Assembly (NCBI GenBank): GCA_949752795.1 | Contig: CATKHW010000560.1 | Location: 1 to 64,000 of the forward strand | Direction of reading: 5' to 3' | DNA from: Hyperoodon ampullatus | Lineage: Eukaryota; Chordata; Mammalia; Artiodactyla; Ziphiidae | Length of the DNA: 64,000 nt | Shown here: positions 10,583 through 22,923 of the stretch, piece after piece | Position numbering within the stretch: position 1 is the stretch's first letter | Layout of the letters: every line of letters starts with the position of its first letter | Notes under the pieces: model-generated | What the model saw: only the letters and a program-made list of their open reading frames with translations | What the model was told of the DNA's origin: nothing | The model's database searches: none | Made by a program: the position numbers and the translations under genes

Positions 10583-12398
10583 GGTCTCCTTTGGATTGTC
10601 AGAGAAGATAGGTGTAGTGCTGGGCGATCCCGTCTGTAGTTGAGAAGCCTGGAAAAAGGCAGTATCTCCCCCGTTCGAAAGGTAGATAGTGGCGGCCTCA
10701 AGGCGGACGGAAAGACATTGCTGTTACCCGTCTTCTAGTCACCCTTAGGAATGCCTCCGTGAGGAAAGTGCGTTTTCTCCTGTGAATCCAGGTGGTCTCC
10801 AGTGCCTTGCTAGGAGCTCATCCCACGCTTGGCCGAGCTAAAGTGCGAAGCGAACGTGACCCCTAGCCTCAAGGTAAGCACGCGTGTTTCCTCTCAGCAA
10901 GGTTCGGTGTGCAGTCATCTCCATGAACCCTGACTCGATGATAGAGTGCTTTAACTCCTCTACGGCTTTCCGTAGGCCTAAGAGTCACGTATGAATTCCC
11001 TACTGAGGGAGAGCGTGTGCACTGCGAGTGCCCTTTCCTGTTTTCCGAGCCACATAACCCAGAACAGGCTGCTGGGGTCAACTCTGTCTACGCAGGGGGG
11101 AGGGCAATGAACTGATTCTCGCTTGCAGAGCATGCTGTCTACAGCTGTTAGGCAGCCCCAGGGCAACGTTTTTGCCCAGTATTACATTCAACCTGCTCTC
11201 CCTCTGTGGAGGCCCTCTGAACTGCACTGAGAGGATCCCTGAGCCTGAAGCGCCTCCTGGCAACTCTTAACCTGTCACTCTCTCTTTGTGACGCAAGGTA
11301 CACTGTAGGTCCAGCCTGACAGCAAATACAGAAAAAACCGGGGAAACTGTGAGGCGTGTGGTCGATCCAACGTCACCTAGGCCTGACTAAGTCACTAAGC
11401 GGGTAATAATGCTATTCCTGGCACGCAAAACACCCCGAGTCCCATGAAGCGTGATCATAGTGTGTCTGAAAGCCTTCTGTCGTCAGGCCAGAGAGTGCTG
11501 GGCAATGCGCTGTGTGGGCAAGTTGGAAATTGGAGAATGTGGGAGGAGCCCGGCTTTCCCCCTTTGGAAAGCAACTTCGTTGCAGCTTCCAAGCCGCCTG
11601 ATAAACCACACCACCAGGACACTGTTCACTCCACCGATGCCTCTGAGGAACAGTGAGTTTCTCCAAAAGAAACCACGTGCTTGCGATTCCTTCCTGGGAG
11701 CTCACCCCAGGAGCCATACTGCAGCTAAATCGCCAACTTAATGTGACCTCGGTCTCGAGGTAAGGCGCAACAGTTTCCCTTTGCCAGAGATAGGGGTGCA
11801 CCAGTCTCCAGGACGTCTTAGCCAATGGACGGGCTTTACCTTTAGTAGGCCTCACAGCGCTCAAGACTCTCACGTGGGCGCTTCTTTCCAAGGAAGTACA
11901 CGGTGTACCCAGAGCCTTCTGAGCACAGTCAAGGGATACACAGCTCTGGGAACATCATCCTCACTATGCAGTTGGAAGGGCCGGGGACTAATGCGTTCTC
12001 TATGGCTAGCGTTCCACAGCTTTGAAGCGGCCACAGGAACGCGGTTCTTGGCAGGCTTTTGTTCCATGCGGGTCGGCCACGTTGAGGAAACCTAAGCTGC
12101 CCTGAAAGGAAACCACCGGGGGCGCCAATGCAGTTTGGGGACTCCTGCCCGACGTCTCTCTAAGGGATGCGGAAACTGGCCTATTAGGTCCAGCCCGAAA
12201 CAGAGATCTACCCTGAGCATTGCTGGGCATTTGCAACACCCAGAGTCACCGAGGCCTACTGAGGGCATTGAGAGGATTATGCCATCACCACATGCAGGAC
12301 ACACTGCATCCAAAAGTTTCATCGCAGGAGGCCGAACTGTGTTCCGAGGGTCTCCTTTGGATTGTCAGAGAAGATAGGTGTATGTGCTGGGCGATCCG
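9474..12398. other. Cluster of single-base indels, probable assembly patch
   Basis: Compared with neighbouring units there are 22 one-base insertions or deletions here, most of them lengthening or shortening a run by one base. Examples are gatcctgag at 9471, aacccggggg at 9571, ggaaggggcc at 10208, ccctttcctg at 11031, tttgcccag at 11171, gaaaaaacc at 11331, ctattagg at 12181, gccatcacc at 12281 and gatccgtc at 12393. Their net effect explains exactly the odd lengths of units 6 (1765), 7 (1766) and 8 (1761). Elsewhere in 61 kb I see about two isolated types of one-base indel plus shared haplotype indels. Confidence 0.85.
10583..12348 (+). repeat. Unit 7 (class 2, 1766 bp)
   Basis: AG is deleted, with cgttgcag, gctcac and a type B end with ctgcatcc. 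It holds fourteen clustered one-base indels (net +4) and a swapped pair in acagctgtt at 11141 (acacgtgtt elsewhere). Confidence 0.92.
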
Positions 12399-14109
12399 TC
12401 TGTAGTTGAGAAGCCTGGAAAAAGGCAGTGTCTCCCCCGTTCGAAAGGTAGATAGTGGCGGCCTCAAGGCGGACGGAAAGACATTGCTGTTACCCGTCTT
12501 CTAGTCACCCTTAGGAATGCCTCCGTGAGGAAAGTGCGTTTTCTCCTGTGAATCCAGGTGGTCTCCAGTGCCTTGCTAGGAGCTCATCCCACGCTTGGCC
12601 GAGCTAAAGTGCGAAGCGAACGTGACCCCTAGCCTCAAGGTAAGCACGCGTGTTTCCTCTCAGCAAGGTTCGGTGTGCAGTCATCTCCATGAACCCTGAC
12701 TCGATGATAGAGTGCTTTAACTCCTCTACGGCTTTCCGTAGGCCTAAGAGTCACGTATGAATTCCCTACTGAGGGAGAGCGTGTGCACTGCGAGTGCCCT
12801 TTCTGTTTTCCGAGCCACATAACCCAGAACAGGCTGCTGGGGTCAACTCTGTCTACGCAGGGGGGAGGGCAATGAACTGATTCTCGCTTGCAGAGCATGC
12901 TGTCTACACGTGTTAGGCAGCCCCAGGGCAACGTTTTTGCCAGTATTACATTCAACCTGGCTCTCCCTCTGTGGAGGCCCTCTGAACTGCACTGAGAGGA
13001 TCCCTGAGCCTGAAGCGCCTCCTGGCAACTCTTAACCTGTCACTCTCTCTTTGTGACGCAAGGTACACTGTAGGTCCAGCCTGACAGCAAATACAGAAAA
13101 ACCGGGGAAACTGTGAGGCGTGTGGTCGATCCAACGTCACCTAGGCCTGACTAAGTCACTAAGCGGGTAATAATGCTATTCCTGGCACGCAAAACACCCC
13201 GAGTCCCATGAAGCGTGATCATAGTGTGTCTGAAAGCCTCCTGCCGTCAGCCAGAGAGTGCTGGGCAATGCGCTGTGTGGGCAAGTTGGAAATTGGAGAA
13301 TGTGGGAGGAGCCCGGCTTTCCCCCTTTGGAAAGCAACTTCGCTGCAGCTTCCAAGCCGCCTGATAAACCACACCACCAGGACACTGTTCACTCCACCGA
13401 TGCCTCTGAGGAACAGTGAGTTTCTCCAAAAGAAACCACGTGCTTGCGATTCCTTCCTGGGAGCCCACCCCAGGAGCATACTGCAGCTAAATCGCCAACT
13501 TAATGTGACCTCGGGTCTCGAGGTAAGGCGCACAGTTTCCCTTTGCCAGAGATAGGGGTGCACCAGTCTCCAGGACGTCTTAGCCAATGGACGGCTTTAC
13601 CTTTAGTAGGCCTCACAGCGCTCAAGACTCTCACATGGGCGCTTCTTTCCAAGGAAGTACACGGTGTACCCAGAGCCTTCTGAGCACAGTCAAGGGATAC
13701 ACAGCTCTGGGAACATCATCCCTCACTATGCAGTTGGAAGGGCCGGGGACTAATGCGTTCTCTATGGCTAGCGTTCCACAGCTTTGAAGCGGCCTCAGGA
13801 ACGTGGTTATTGGCAGGCTTTTGTTCCATGCGGGTCGGCCACGTTGAGGAAACCTAAGCTGCCCTGAAAGAAACCACCGGGGGCGCCAATGCAGTTTGGG
13901 GACTCCTGCCCGACGTCTCTCTAAGGGATGCGGAAACTGGCCTTTAGGTCCAGCCCGAAACGGAGATCCACCCTGAGCATTGCTGGGCATTTGCAACACC
14001 CAGAGTCACCGAGGCTCACTGAGGGCATTGAGAGGATTATGCCATTCACCACATGCAGGACACACTTCATCCAAAAGTTTCATCGCAAGAGGCTGAACTG
14101 TGTTCCGAG
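12349..14109 (+). repeat. Unit 8 (class 3, 1761 bp)
   Basis: AG is deleted, with ccgtcag, cgctgcag, catggg and a type A end. One base is missing at 12398. It carries caccagg at 13379, a class 1/2 base between class 3 markers on both sides, which suggests a very short conversion or an independent change. Confidence 0.95.
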
Positions 14110-15873
14110 GGTCTCCTTTGGATTGTCAGAGAAGATAGGTGTATGTGCTGGGCGATCCCGTCTGTAGTTGAGAAGCCTGGAAAAAGGCAGTGTCTCCCCC
14201 GTTCGAAAGGTAGATAGTGGCGGCCTCAAGGCGGACGGAAAGACATTGCTGTTACCCGTCTTCTAGTCACCCTTAGGAATGCCTCCGTGAGGAAAGTGCG
14301 TTTTCTCCTGTGAATCCAGGTGGTCTCCAGTGCCTTGCTAGGAGCTCATCCCACGCTTGGCCGAGCTAAAGTGCGAAGCAAACGTGACCCCTAGCTTCAA
14401 GGTAAGCACGCGTGTTTCCTGTCAGCAAGGTTCGGTGTGCAGCCATCTCCATGAACCCTGACTCGATGATAGAGTGCTTTAACTCCTCTACGGCTTTCCG
14501 TAGGCCTAAGAGAGTCACGTATGAATTCCCTACTGAGGGAGAGCGTGTGCACTGCGAGTGCCCTTTCTGTTTTCCGAGCCACATAACCCTGAACAGGCTG
14601 CTGGGGTCAACTCTGTCTACGCAGGGGGGAGGGCAATGAACTGATTCTCGCTTGCAGAGCATGCTGTCTACACGTGTTAGGCAGCCCCAGGGCAACGTTT
14701 TTGCCAGTATTACATTCAACCTGGCTCTCCCTCTGTGGAGGCCCTCTGAACTGCACCGAGAGGATCCCTGAGCCTGAAGCGCCTCCTGGCAACTCTTAAC
14801 CTGTCACTCTCTCTTTGTGACGCAAGGTACACTGTAGGTCCAGCCTGACAGCAAATACAGAAAAACCGGGGAAACTGTGAGGCGTGTGGTCGATCCAACG
14901 TCACCTAGGCCTGACTAAGTCACTAAGCGGGTAATAATGCTATTCCTGGCACGCAAAACACCCCGAGTCCCATGAAGCGTGATCATAGTGTGTCTGAAAG
15001 CCTTCTGTCGTCAGCCAGAGAGTGCTGGGCAATGCGCTGTGTGGGCAAGTTGGAAATTGGAGAATGTGGGAGGAGCCCGGCTTTCCCCCTTTCGAAAGCA
15101 ACTTCGTAGCAGCTTCCAAGCCGCCTGATAAACCACACCACCAGGACACTGTTCACTCCACCGATGCCTCTGAGGAACAGTGAGTTTCTCCAAAAGAAAC
15201 CACGTGCTTGCGATTCCTTCCTGGGAGCTCACCCCAGGAGCATACTGCAGCTAAATCGCCAACTTAATGTGACCTCGGGTCTCGAGGTAAGGCGCACAGT
15301 TTCCCTTTGCCAGAGATAGGGGTGCACCAGTCTCCAGGACGTCTTAGCCAATGGACGGCTTTACCTTTAGTAGGCCTCACAGCGCTCAAGACTCTCACGT
15401 GGGCGCTTCTTTCCAAGGAAGTACACGGTGTACCCAGAGCCTTCTGAGCACAGTCAAGGGATACACAGCTCTGGGAACATCATCCCTCACTATGCAGTTG
15501 GAAGGGCCGGGGACTAATGCGTTCTCTATGGCTAGCGTTCCACAGCTTTGAAGCGGCCACAGGAACGCGGTTCTTGGCAGGCTTTTGTTCCATGCGGGTC
15601 GGCCACGTTGAGGAAACCTAAGCTGCCCTGAAAGAAACCACCGGGGGCGCCAATGCAGTTTGGGGACTCCTGCCCGACGTCTCTCTAAGGGATGCGGAAA
15701 CTGGCCTTTAGGTCCAGCCCGAAACAGAGATCTACCCTGAGCATTGCTGGGCATTTGCAACACCCAGAGTCACCGAGGCCTACTGAGGGCATTGAGAGGA
15801 TTATGCCATTCACCACATGCAGGACACACTTCATCCAAAAGTTTCATCGCAGGAGGCCGAACTGTGTTCCGAG
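14110..15873 (+). repeat. Unit 9 (class 1)
   Basis: It has a gcaaacg/cttcaagg first half and a class 1 second half with tttcgaaag and cgtagcag, then a type B end with cttcatcc. It is very close to unit 15. Confidence 0.95.
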
Positions 15874-17635
15874 GGTCTCCTTTGGATTGTCAGAGAAGAT
15901 AGGTGTATGTGCTGGGCGATCCCGTCTGTAGTTGAGAAGCCTGGAAAAAGGCAGTATCTCCCCCGTTCGAAAGGTAGATAGTGGCGGCCTCAAGGCGGAC
16001 GGAAAGACATTGCTGTTACCCGTCTTCTAGTCACCCTTAGGAATGCCTCCGTGAGGAAAGTGCGTTTTCTCCTGTGAATCCAGGTGGTCTCCAGTGCCTT
16101 GCTAGGAGCTCATCCCACGCTTGGCCGAGCTAAAGTGCGAAGCGAACGTGACCCCTAGCCTCAAGGTAAGCACGCGTGTTTCCTCTCAGCAAGGTTCGGT
16201 GTGCAGTCATCTCCATGAACCCTGACTCGATGATAGAGTGCTTTAACTCCTCTACGGCTTTCCGTAGGCCTAAGAGTCACGTATGAATTCCCTACTGAGG
16301 GAGAGCGTGTGCACTGCGAGTGCCCTTTCTGCTTTCCGAGCCACATAACCCAGAACAGGCTGCTGGGGTCAACTCTGTCTACGCAGGGGGGAGGGCAATG
16401 AACTGATTCTCGCTTGCAGAGCATGCTGTCTACACGTGTTAGGCAGCCCCAGGGCAACGTTTTTGCCAGTATTACATTCAACCTGGCTCTCCCTCTGTGG
16501 AGGCCCTCTGAACTGCACTGAGAGGATCCCTGAGCCTGAAGCGCCTCCTGGCAACTCTTAACCTGTCACTCTCTCTTTGTGACGCAAGGTACACTGTAGG
16601 TCCAGCCTGACAGCAAATACAGAAAAACCGGGGAAACTGTGAGGCGTGTGGTCGATCCAACGTCACCTAGGCCTGACTAAGTCACTAAGCGGGTAATAAT
16701 GCTATTCCTGGCACGCAAAACACCCCGAGTCCCATGAAGCGTGATCATAGTGTGTCTGAAAGCCTTCTGTCGTCAGCCAGAGAGTGCTGGGCAATGCGCT
16801 GTGTGGGCAAGTTGGAAATTGGAGAATGTGGGAGGAGCCCGGCTTTCCCTCTTTGGAAAGCAACTTCGTTGCAGCTTCCAAGCCGCCTGATAAACCACAC
16901 CACCAGGACACTGTTCACTCCACCGATGCCTCTGAGGAACAGTGAGTTTCTCCAAAAGAAACCACGTGCTTGCGATTCCTTCCTGGGAGCTCACCCCAGG
17001 AGCATACTGCAGCTAAATCGCCAACTTAATGTGACCTCGGGTCTCGAGGTAAGGCGCACAGTTTCCCTTTGCCAGAGATAGGGGTGCACCAGTCTCCAGG
17101 ACGTCTTAGCCAATGGACGGCTTTACCTTTAGTAGGCCTCACAGCGCTCAAGACTCTCACGTGGGCGCTTCTTTCCAAGGAAGTACACGGTGTACCCAGA
17201 GCCTTCTGAGCACAGTCAAGGGATACACAGCTCTGGGAACATCATCCCTCACTATGCAGTTGGAAGGGCCGGGGACTAATGCGTTCTCTATGGCTAGCGT
17301 TCCACAGCTTTGAAGCGGCCACAGGAACGCGGTTCTTGGCAGGCTTTTGTTCCATGCGGGTCGGCCACGTTGAGGAAACCTAAGCTGCCCTGAAAGAAAC
17401 CACCGGGGGCGCCAATGCAGTTTGGGGACTCCTGCCCGACGTCTCTCTAAGGGATGCGGAAACTGGCCTTTAGGTCCAGCCCGAAACAGAGATCTACCCT
17501 GAGCATTGCTGGGCATTTGCAACACCCAGAGTCACCGAGGCCTACTGAGGGCATTGAGAGGATTATGCCATTCACCACATGCAGGACACACTGCATCCAA
17601 AAGTTTCATCGCAGGAGGCCGAACTGTGTTCCGAG
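15874..17635 (+). repeat. Unit 10 (class 2)
   Basis: AG is deleted, with cgttgcag, gctcac and a type B end with ctgcatcc. Private changes are tctgctttcc at 16332 and ttccctcttt at 16850. Confidence 0.95.
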
Positions 17636-19397
17636 GGTCTCCTTTGGATTGTCAGAGAAGATAGGTGTATGTGCTGGGCGATCCCGTCTGTAGTTGAGAA
17701 GCCTGGAAAAAGGCAGTATCTCCCCCGTTCGAAAGGTAGATAGTGGCGGCCTCAAGGCGGACGGAAAGACATTGCTGTTACCCGTCTTCTAGTCACCCTT
17801 AGGAATGCCTCCGTGAGGAAAGTGCGTTTTCTCCTGTGAATCCAGGTGGTCTCCAGTGCCTTGCTAGGAGCTCATCCCACGCTTGGCCGAGCTAAAGTGC
17901 GAAGCGAACGTGACCCCTAGCCTCAAGGTAAGCACGCGTGTTTCCTCTCAGCAAGGTTCGGTGTGCAGTCATCTCCATGAACCCTGACTCGATGATAGAG
18001 TGCTTTAACTCCTCTACGGCTTTCCGTAGGCCTAAGAGTCACGTATGAATTCCCTACTGAGGGAGAGCGTGTGCACTGCGAGTGCCCTTTCTGTTTTCCG
18101 AGCCACATAACCCAGAACAGGCTGCTGGGGTCAACTCTGTCTACGCAGGGGGGAGGGCAATGAACTGATTCTCGCTTGCAGAGCATGCTGTCTACACGTG
18201 TTAGGCAGCCCCAGGGCAACGTTTTTGCCAGTATTACATTCAACCTGGCTCTCCCTCTGTGGAGGCCCTCTGAACTGCACTGAGAGGATCCCTGAGCCTG
18301 AAGCGCCTCCTGGCAACTCTTAACCTGTCACTCTCTCTTTGTGACGCAAGGTACACTGTAGGTCCAGCCTGACAGCAAATACAGAAAAACCGGGGAAACT
18401 GTGAGGCGTGTGGTCGATCCAACGTCACCTAGGCCTGACTAAGTCACTAAGCGGGTAATAATGCTATTCCTGGCACGCAAAACACCCCGAGTCCCATGAA
18501 GCGTGATCATAGTGTGTCTGAAAGCCTCCTGCCGTCAGCCAGAGAGTGCTGGGCAATGCGCTGTGTGGGCAAGTTGGAAATTGGAGAATGTGGGAGGAGC
18601 CCGGCTTTCCCCCTTTGGAAAGCAACTTCGCTGCAGCTTCCAAGCCGCCTGATAAACCACACCACCGGGACACTGTTCACTCCACCGATGCCTCTGAGGA
18701 ACAGTGAGTTTCTCCAAAAGAAACCACGTGCTTGCGATTCCTTCCTGGGAGCCCACCCCAGGAGCATACTGCAGCTAAATCGCCAACTTAATGTGACCTC
18801 GGGTCTCGAGGTAAGGCGCACAGTTTCCCTTTGCCAGAGATAGGGGTGCACCAGTCTCCAGGACGTCTTAGCCAATGGACGGCTTTACCTTTAGTAGGCC
18901 TCACAGCGCTCAAGACTCTCACATGGGCGCTTCTTTCCAAGGAAGTACACGGTGTACCCAGAGCCTTCTGAGCACAGTCAAGGGATACACAGCTCTGGGA
19001 ACATCATCCCTCACTATGCAGTTGGAAGGGCCGGGGACTAATGCGTTCTCTATGGCTAGCGTTCCACAGCTTTGAAGCGGCCTCAGGAACGTGGTTATTG
19101 GCAGGCTTTTGTTCCATGCGGGTCGGCCACGTTGAGGAAACCTAAGCTGCCCTGAAAGAAACCACCGGGGGCGCCAATGCAGTTTGGGGACTCCTGCCCG
19201 ACGTCTCTCTAAGGGATGCGGAAACTGGCCTTTAGGTCCAGCCCGAAACGGAGATCCACCCTGAGCATTGCTGGGCATTTGCAACACCCAGAGTCACCGA
19301 GGCTCACTGAGGGCATTGAGAGGATTATGCCATTCACCACATGCAGGACACACTTCATCCAAAAGTTTCATCGCAAGAGGCTGAACTGTGTTCCGAG
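17636..19397 (+). repeat. Unit 11 (class 3, good reference copy)
   Basis: AG is deleted, with ccgtcag, cgctgcag, gcccac, catggg and a type A end with ccatgcgg. I noticed no private change, so it serves as a reference for class 3. Confidence 0.95.
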
Positions 19398-21161
19398 GGT
19401 CTCCTTTGGATTGTCAGAGAAGATAGGTGTATGTGCTGGGCGATCCCGTCTGTAGTTGAGAAGCCTGGAAAAAGGCAGTGTCTCCCCCGTTCGAAAGGTA
19501 GATAGTGGCGGCCTCAAGGCGGACGGAAAGACATTGCTGTTACCCGTCTTCTAGTCACCCTTAGGAATGCCTCCGTGAGGAAAGTGCGTTTTCTCCTGTG
19601 AATCCAGGTGGTCTCCAGTGCCTTGCTAGGAGCTCATCCCACGCTTGGCCGAGCTAAAGTGCGAAGCGAACGTGACCCCTAGCCTCAAGGTAAGCACGCG
19701 TGTTTCCTGTCAGCAAGGTTCGGTGTGCAGGCATCTTCATGAACCCTGACTCGATGATAGAGTGCTTTAACTCCTCTACGGCTTTCCGTAGGCCTAAGAG
19801 AGTCACGTATGAATTCCCTACTGAGGGAGAGCGTGTGCACTGCGAGTGCCCTTTCTGTTTTCCGAGCCACATAACCCTGAACAGGCTGCTGGGGTCAACT
19901 CTGTCTACGCAGGGGGGAGGGCAATGAACTGATTCTCGCTTGCAGAGCATGCTGTCTACACGTGTTAGGCAGCCCCAGGGCAACGTTTTTGCCAGTATTA
20001 CATTCAACCTGGCTCTCCCTCTGTGGAGGCCCTCTGAACTGCACCGAGAGGATCCCTGAGCCTGAAGCGCCTCCTGGCAACTCTTAACCTGTCACTCTCT
20101 CTTTGTGACGCAAGGTACACTGTAGGTCCAGCCTGACAGCAAATACAGAAAAACCGGGGAAACTGTGAGGCGTGTGGTCGATCCAACGTCACCTAGGCCT
20201 GACTAAGTCACTAAGCGGGTAATAATGCTATTCCTGGCACGCAAAACACCCCGAGTCCCATGAAGCGTGATCATAGTGTGTCTGAAAGCCTTCTGTCGTC
20301 AGCCAGAGAGTGCTGGGCAATGCGCTGTGTGGGCAAGTTGGAAATTGGAGAATGTGGGAGGAGCCCGGCTTTCCCCCTTTGGAAAGCAACTTCGTAGCAG
20401 CTTCCAAGCCGCCTGATAAACCACACCACCAGGACACTGTTCACTCCACCGATGCCTCTGAGGAACAGTGAGTTTCTCCAAAAGAAACCACGTGCTTGCG
20501 ATTCCTTCCTGGGAGCTCACCCCAGGAGCATACTGCAGCTAAATCGCCAACTTAATGTGACCTCGGGTCTCGAGGTAAGGCGCACAGTTTCCCTTTGCCA
20601 GAGATAGGGGTGCACCAGTCTCCAGGACGTCTTAGCCAATGGACGGCTTTACCTTTAGTAGGCCTCACAGCGCTCAAGACTCTCACGTGGGCGCTTCTTT
20701 CCAAGGAAGTACACGGTGTACCCAGAGCCTTCTGAGCACAGTCAAGGGATACACAGCTCTGGGAACATCATCCCTCACTATGCAGTTGGAAGGGCCGGGG
20801 ACTAATGCGTTCTCTATGGCTAGCGTTCCACAGCTTTGAAGCGGCCACAGGAACGCGGTTCTTGGCAGGCTTTTGTTCCATGCGGGTCGGCCACGTTGAG
20901 GAAACCTAAGCTGCCCTGAAAGAAACCACCGGGGGCGCCAATGCAGTTTGGGGACTCCTGCCCGACGTCTCTCTAAGGGATGCGGAAACTGGCCTTTAGG
21001 TCCAGCCCGAAACAGAGATCTACCCTGAGCATTGCTGGGCATTTGCAACACCCAGAGTCACCGAGGCCTACTGAGGGCATTGAGAGGATTATGCCATTCA
21101 CCACATGCAGGACACACTTCATCCAAAAGTTTCATCGCAGGAGGCCGAACTGTGTTCCGAG
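19398..21161 (+). repeat. Unit 12 (class 1)
   Basis: It has a ggcatcttc first half as in unit 6, but tttggaaag instead of tttcgaaag before cgtagcag. Type B end with cttcatcc. Confidence 0.95.
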
Positions 21162-22923
21162 GGTCTCCTTTGGATTGTCAGAGAAGATAGGTGTATGTGC
21201 TGGGCGATCCCGTCTGTAGTTGAGAAGCCTGGAAAAAGGCAGTATCTCCCCCGTTCGAAAGGTAGATAGTGGCGGCCTCAAGGCGGACGGAAAGACATTG
21301 CTGTTACCCGTCTTCTAGTCACCCTTAGGAATGCCTCCGTGAGGAAAGTGCGTTTTCTCCTGTGAATCCAGGTGGTCTCCAGTGCCTTGCTAGGAGCTCA
21401 TCCCACGCTTGGCCGAGCTAAAGTGCGAAGCGAACGTGACCCCTAGCCTCAAGGTAAGCACGCGTGTTTCCTCTCAGCAAGGTTCGGTGTGCAGTCATCT
21501 CCATGAACCCTGACTCGATGATAGAGTGCTTTAACTCCTCTACGGCTTTCCGTAGGCCTAAGAGTCACGTATGAATTCCCTACTGAGGGAGAGCGTGTGC
21601 ACTGCGAGTGCCCTTTCTGTTTTCCGAGCCACATAACCCAGAACAGGCTGCTGGGGTCAACTCTGTCTACGCAGGGGGGAGGGCAATGAACTGATTCTCG
21701 CTTGCAGAGCATGCTGTCTACACGTGTTAGGCAGCCCCAGGGCAACGTTTTTGCCAGTATTACATTCAACCTGGCTCTCCCTCTGTGGAGGCCCTCTGAA
21801 CTGCACTGAGAGGATCCCTGAGCCTGAAGCGCCTCCTGGCAACTCTTAACCTGTCACTCTCTCTTTGTGACGCAAGGTACACTGTAGGTCCAGCCTGACA
21901 GCAAATACAGAAAAACCGGGGAAACTGTGAGGCGTGTGGTCGATCCAACGTCACCTAGGCCTGACTAAGTCACTAAGCGGGTAATAATGCTATTCCTGGC
22001 ACGCAAAACACCCCGAGTCCCATGAAGCGTGATCATAGTGTGTCTGAAAGCCTTCTGTCGTCAGCCAGAGAGTGCTGGGCAATGCGCTGTGTGGGCAAGT
22101 TGGAAATTGGAGAATGTGGGAGGAGCCCGGCTTTCCCCCTTTGGAAAGCAACTTCGTTGCAGCTTCCAAGCCGCCTGATAAACCACACCACCAGGACACT
22201 GTTCACTCCACCGATGCCTCTGAGGAACAGTGAGTTTCTCCAAAAGAAACCACGTGCTTGCGATTCCTTCCTGGGAGCTCACCCCAGGAGCATACTGCAG
22301 CTAAATCGCCAACTTAATGTGACCTCGGGTCTCGAGGTAAGGCGCACAGTTTCCCTTTGCCAGAGATAGGGGTGCACCAGTCTCCAGGACGTCTTAGCCA
22401 ATGGACGGCTTTACCTTTAGTAGGCCTCACAGCGCTCAAGACTCTCACGTGGGCGCTTCTTTCCAAGGAAGTACACGGTGTACCCAGAGCCTTCTGAGCA
22501 CAGTCAAGGGATACACAGCTCTGGGAACATCATCCCTCACTATGCAGTTGGAAGGGCCGGGGACTAATGCGTTCTCTATGGCTAGCGTTCCACAGCTTTG
22601 AAGCGGCCACAGGAACGCGGTTCTTGGCAGGCTTTTGTTCCATGCGGGTCGGCCACGTTGAGGAAACCTAAGCTGCCCTGAAAGAAACCACCGGGGGCGC
22701 CAATGCAGTTTGGGGACTCCTGCCCGACGTCTCTCTAAGGGATGCGGAAACTGGCCTTTAGGTCCAGCCCGAAACAGAGATCTACCCTGAGCATTGCTGG
22801 GCATTTGCAACACCCAGAGTCACCGAGGCCTACTGAGGGCATTGAGAGGATTATGCCATTCACCACATGCAGGACACACTGCATCCAAAAGTTTCATCGC
22901 AGGAGGCCGAACTGTGTTCCGAG
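21162..22923 (+). repeat. Unit 13 (class 2)
   Basis: AG is deleted, with cgttgcag, gctcac and a type B end with ctgcatcc. It has none of the private changes of unit 10. Confidence 0.95.

Larger units (their letters stand above)
8818..14109 (+). repeat. Trimer 1 (units 6-8)
   Basis: The class order is 1-2-3. Its length is 5,292 bp instead of 5,288 because of the clustered indels at 9474-12398. The first half of its position 1 unit carries the ggcatcttc haplotype. Confidence 0.85.
14110..19397 (+). repeat. Trimer 2 (units 9-11)
   Basis: This is a clean 5,288-bp copy with class order 1-2-3. The first half of its position 1 unit carries the gcaaacg/cttcaagg haplotype. Confidence 0.9.

Noticed and set aside
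11412..11891. Longest open frame of the window, 159 codons on the minus strand in unit 7
   Set aside because: It exists only because the clustered one-base indels fuse frames that are separate in every other unit, so it is probably a sequence-error product.
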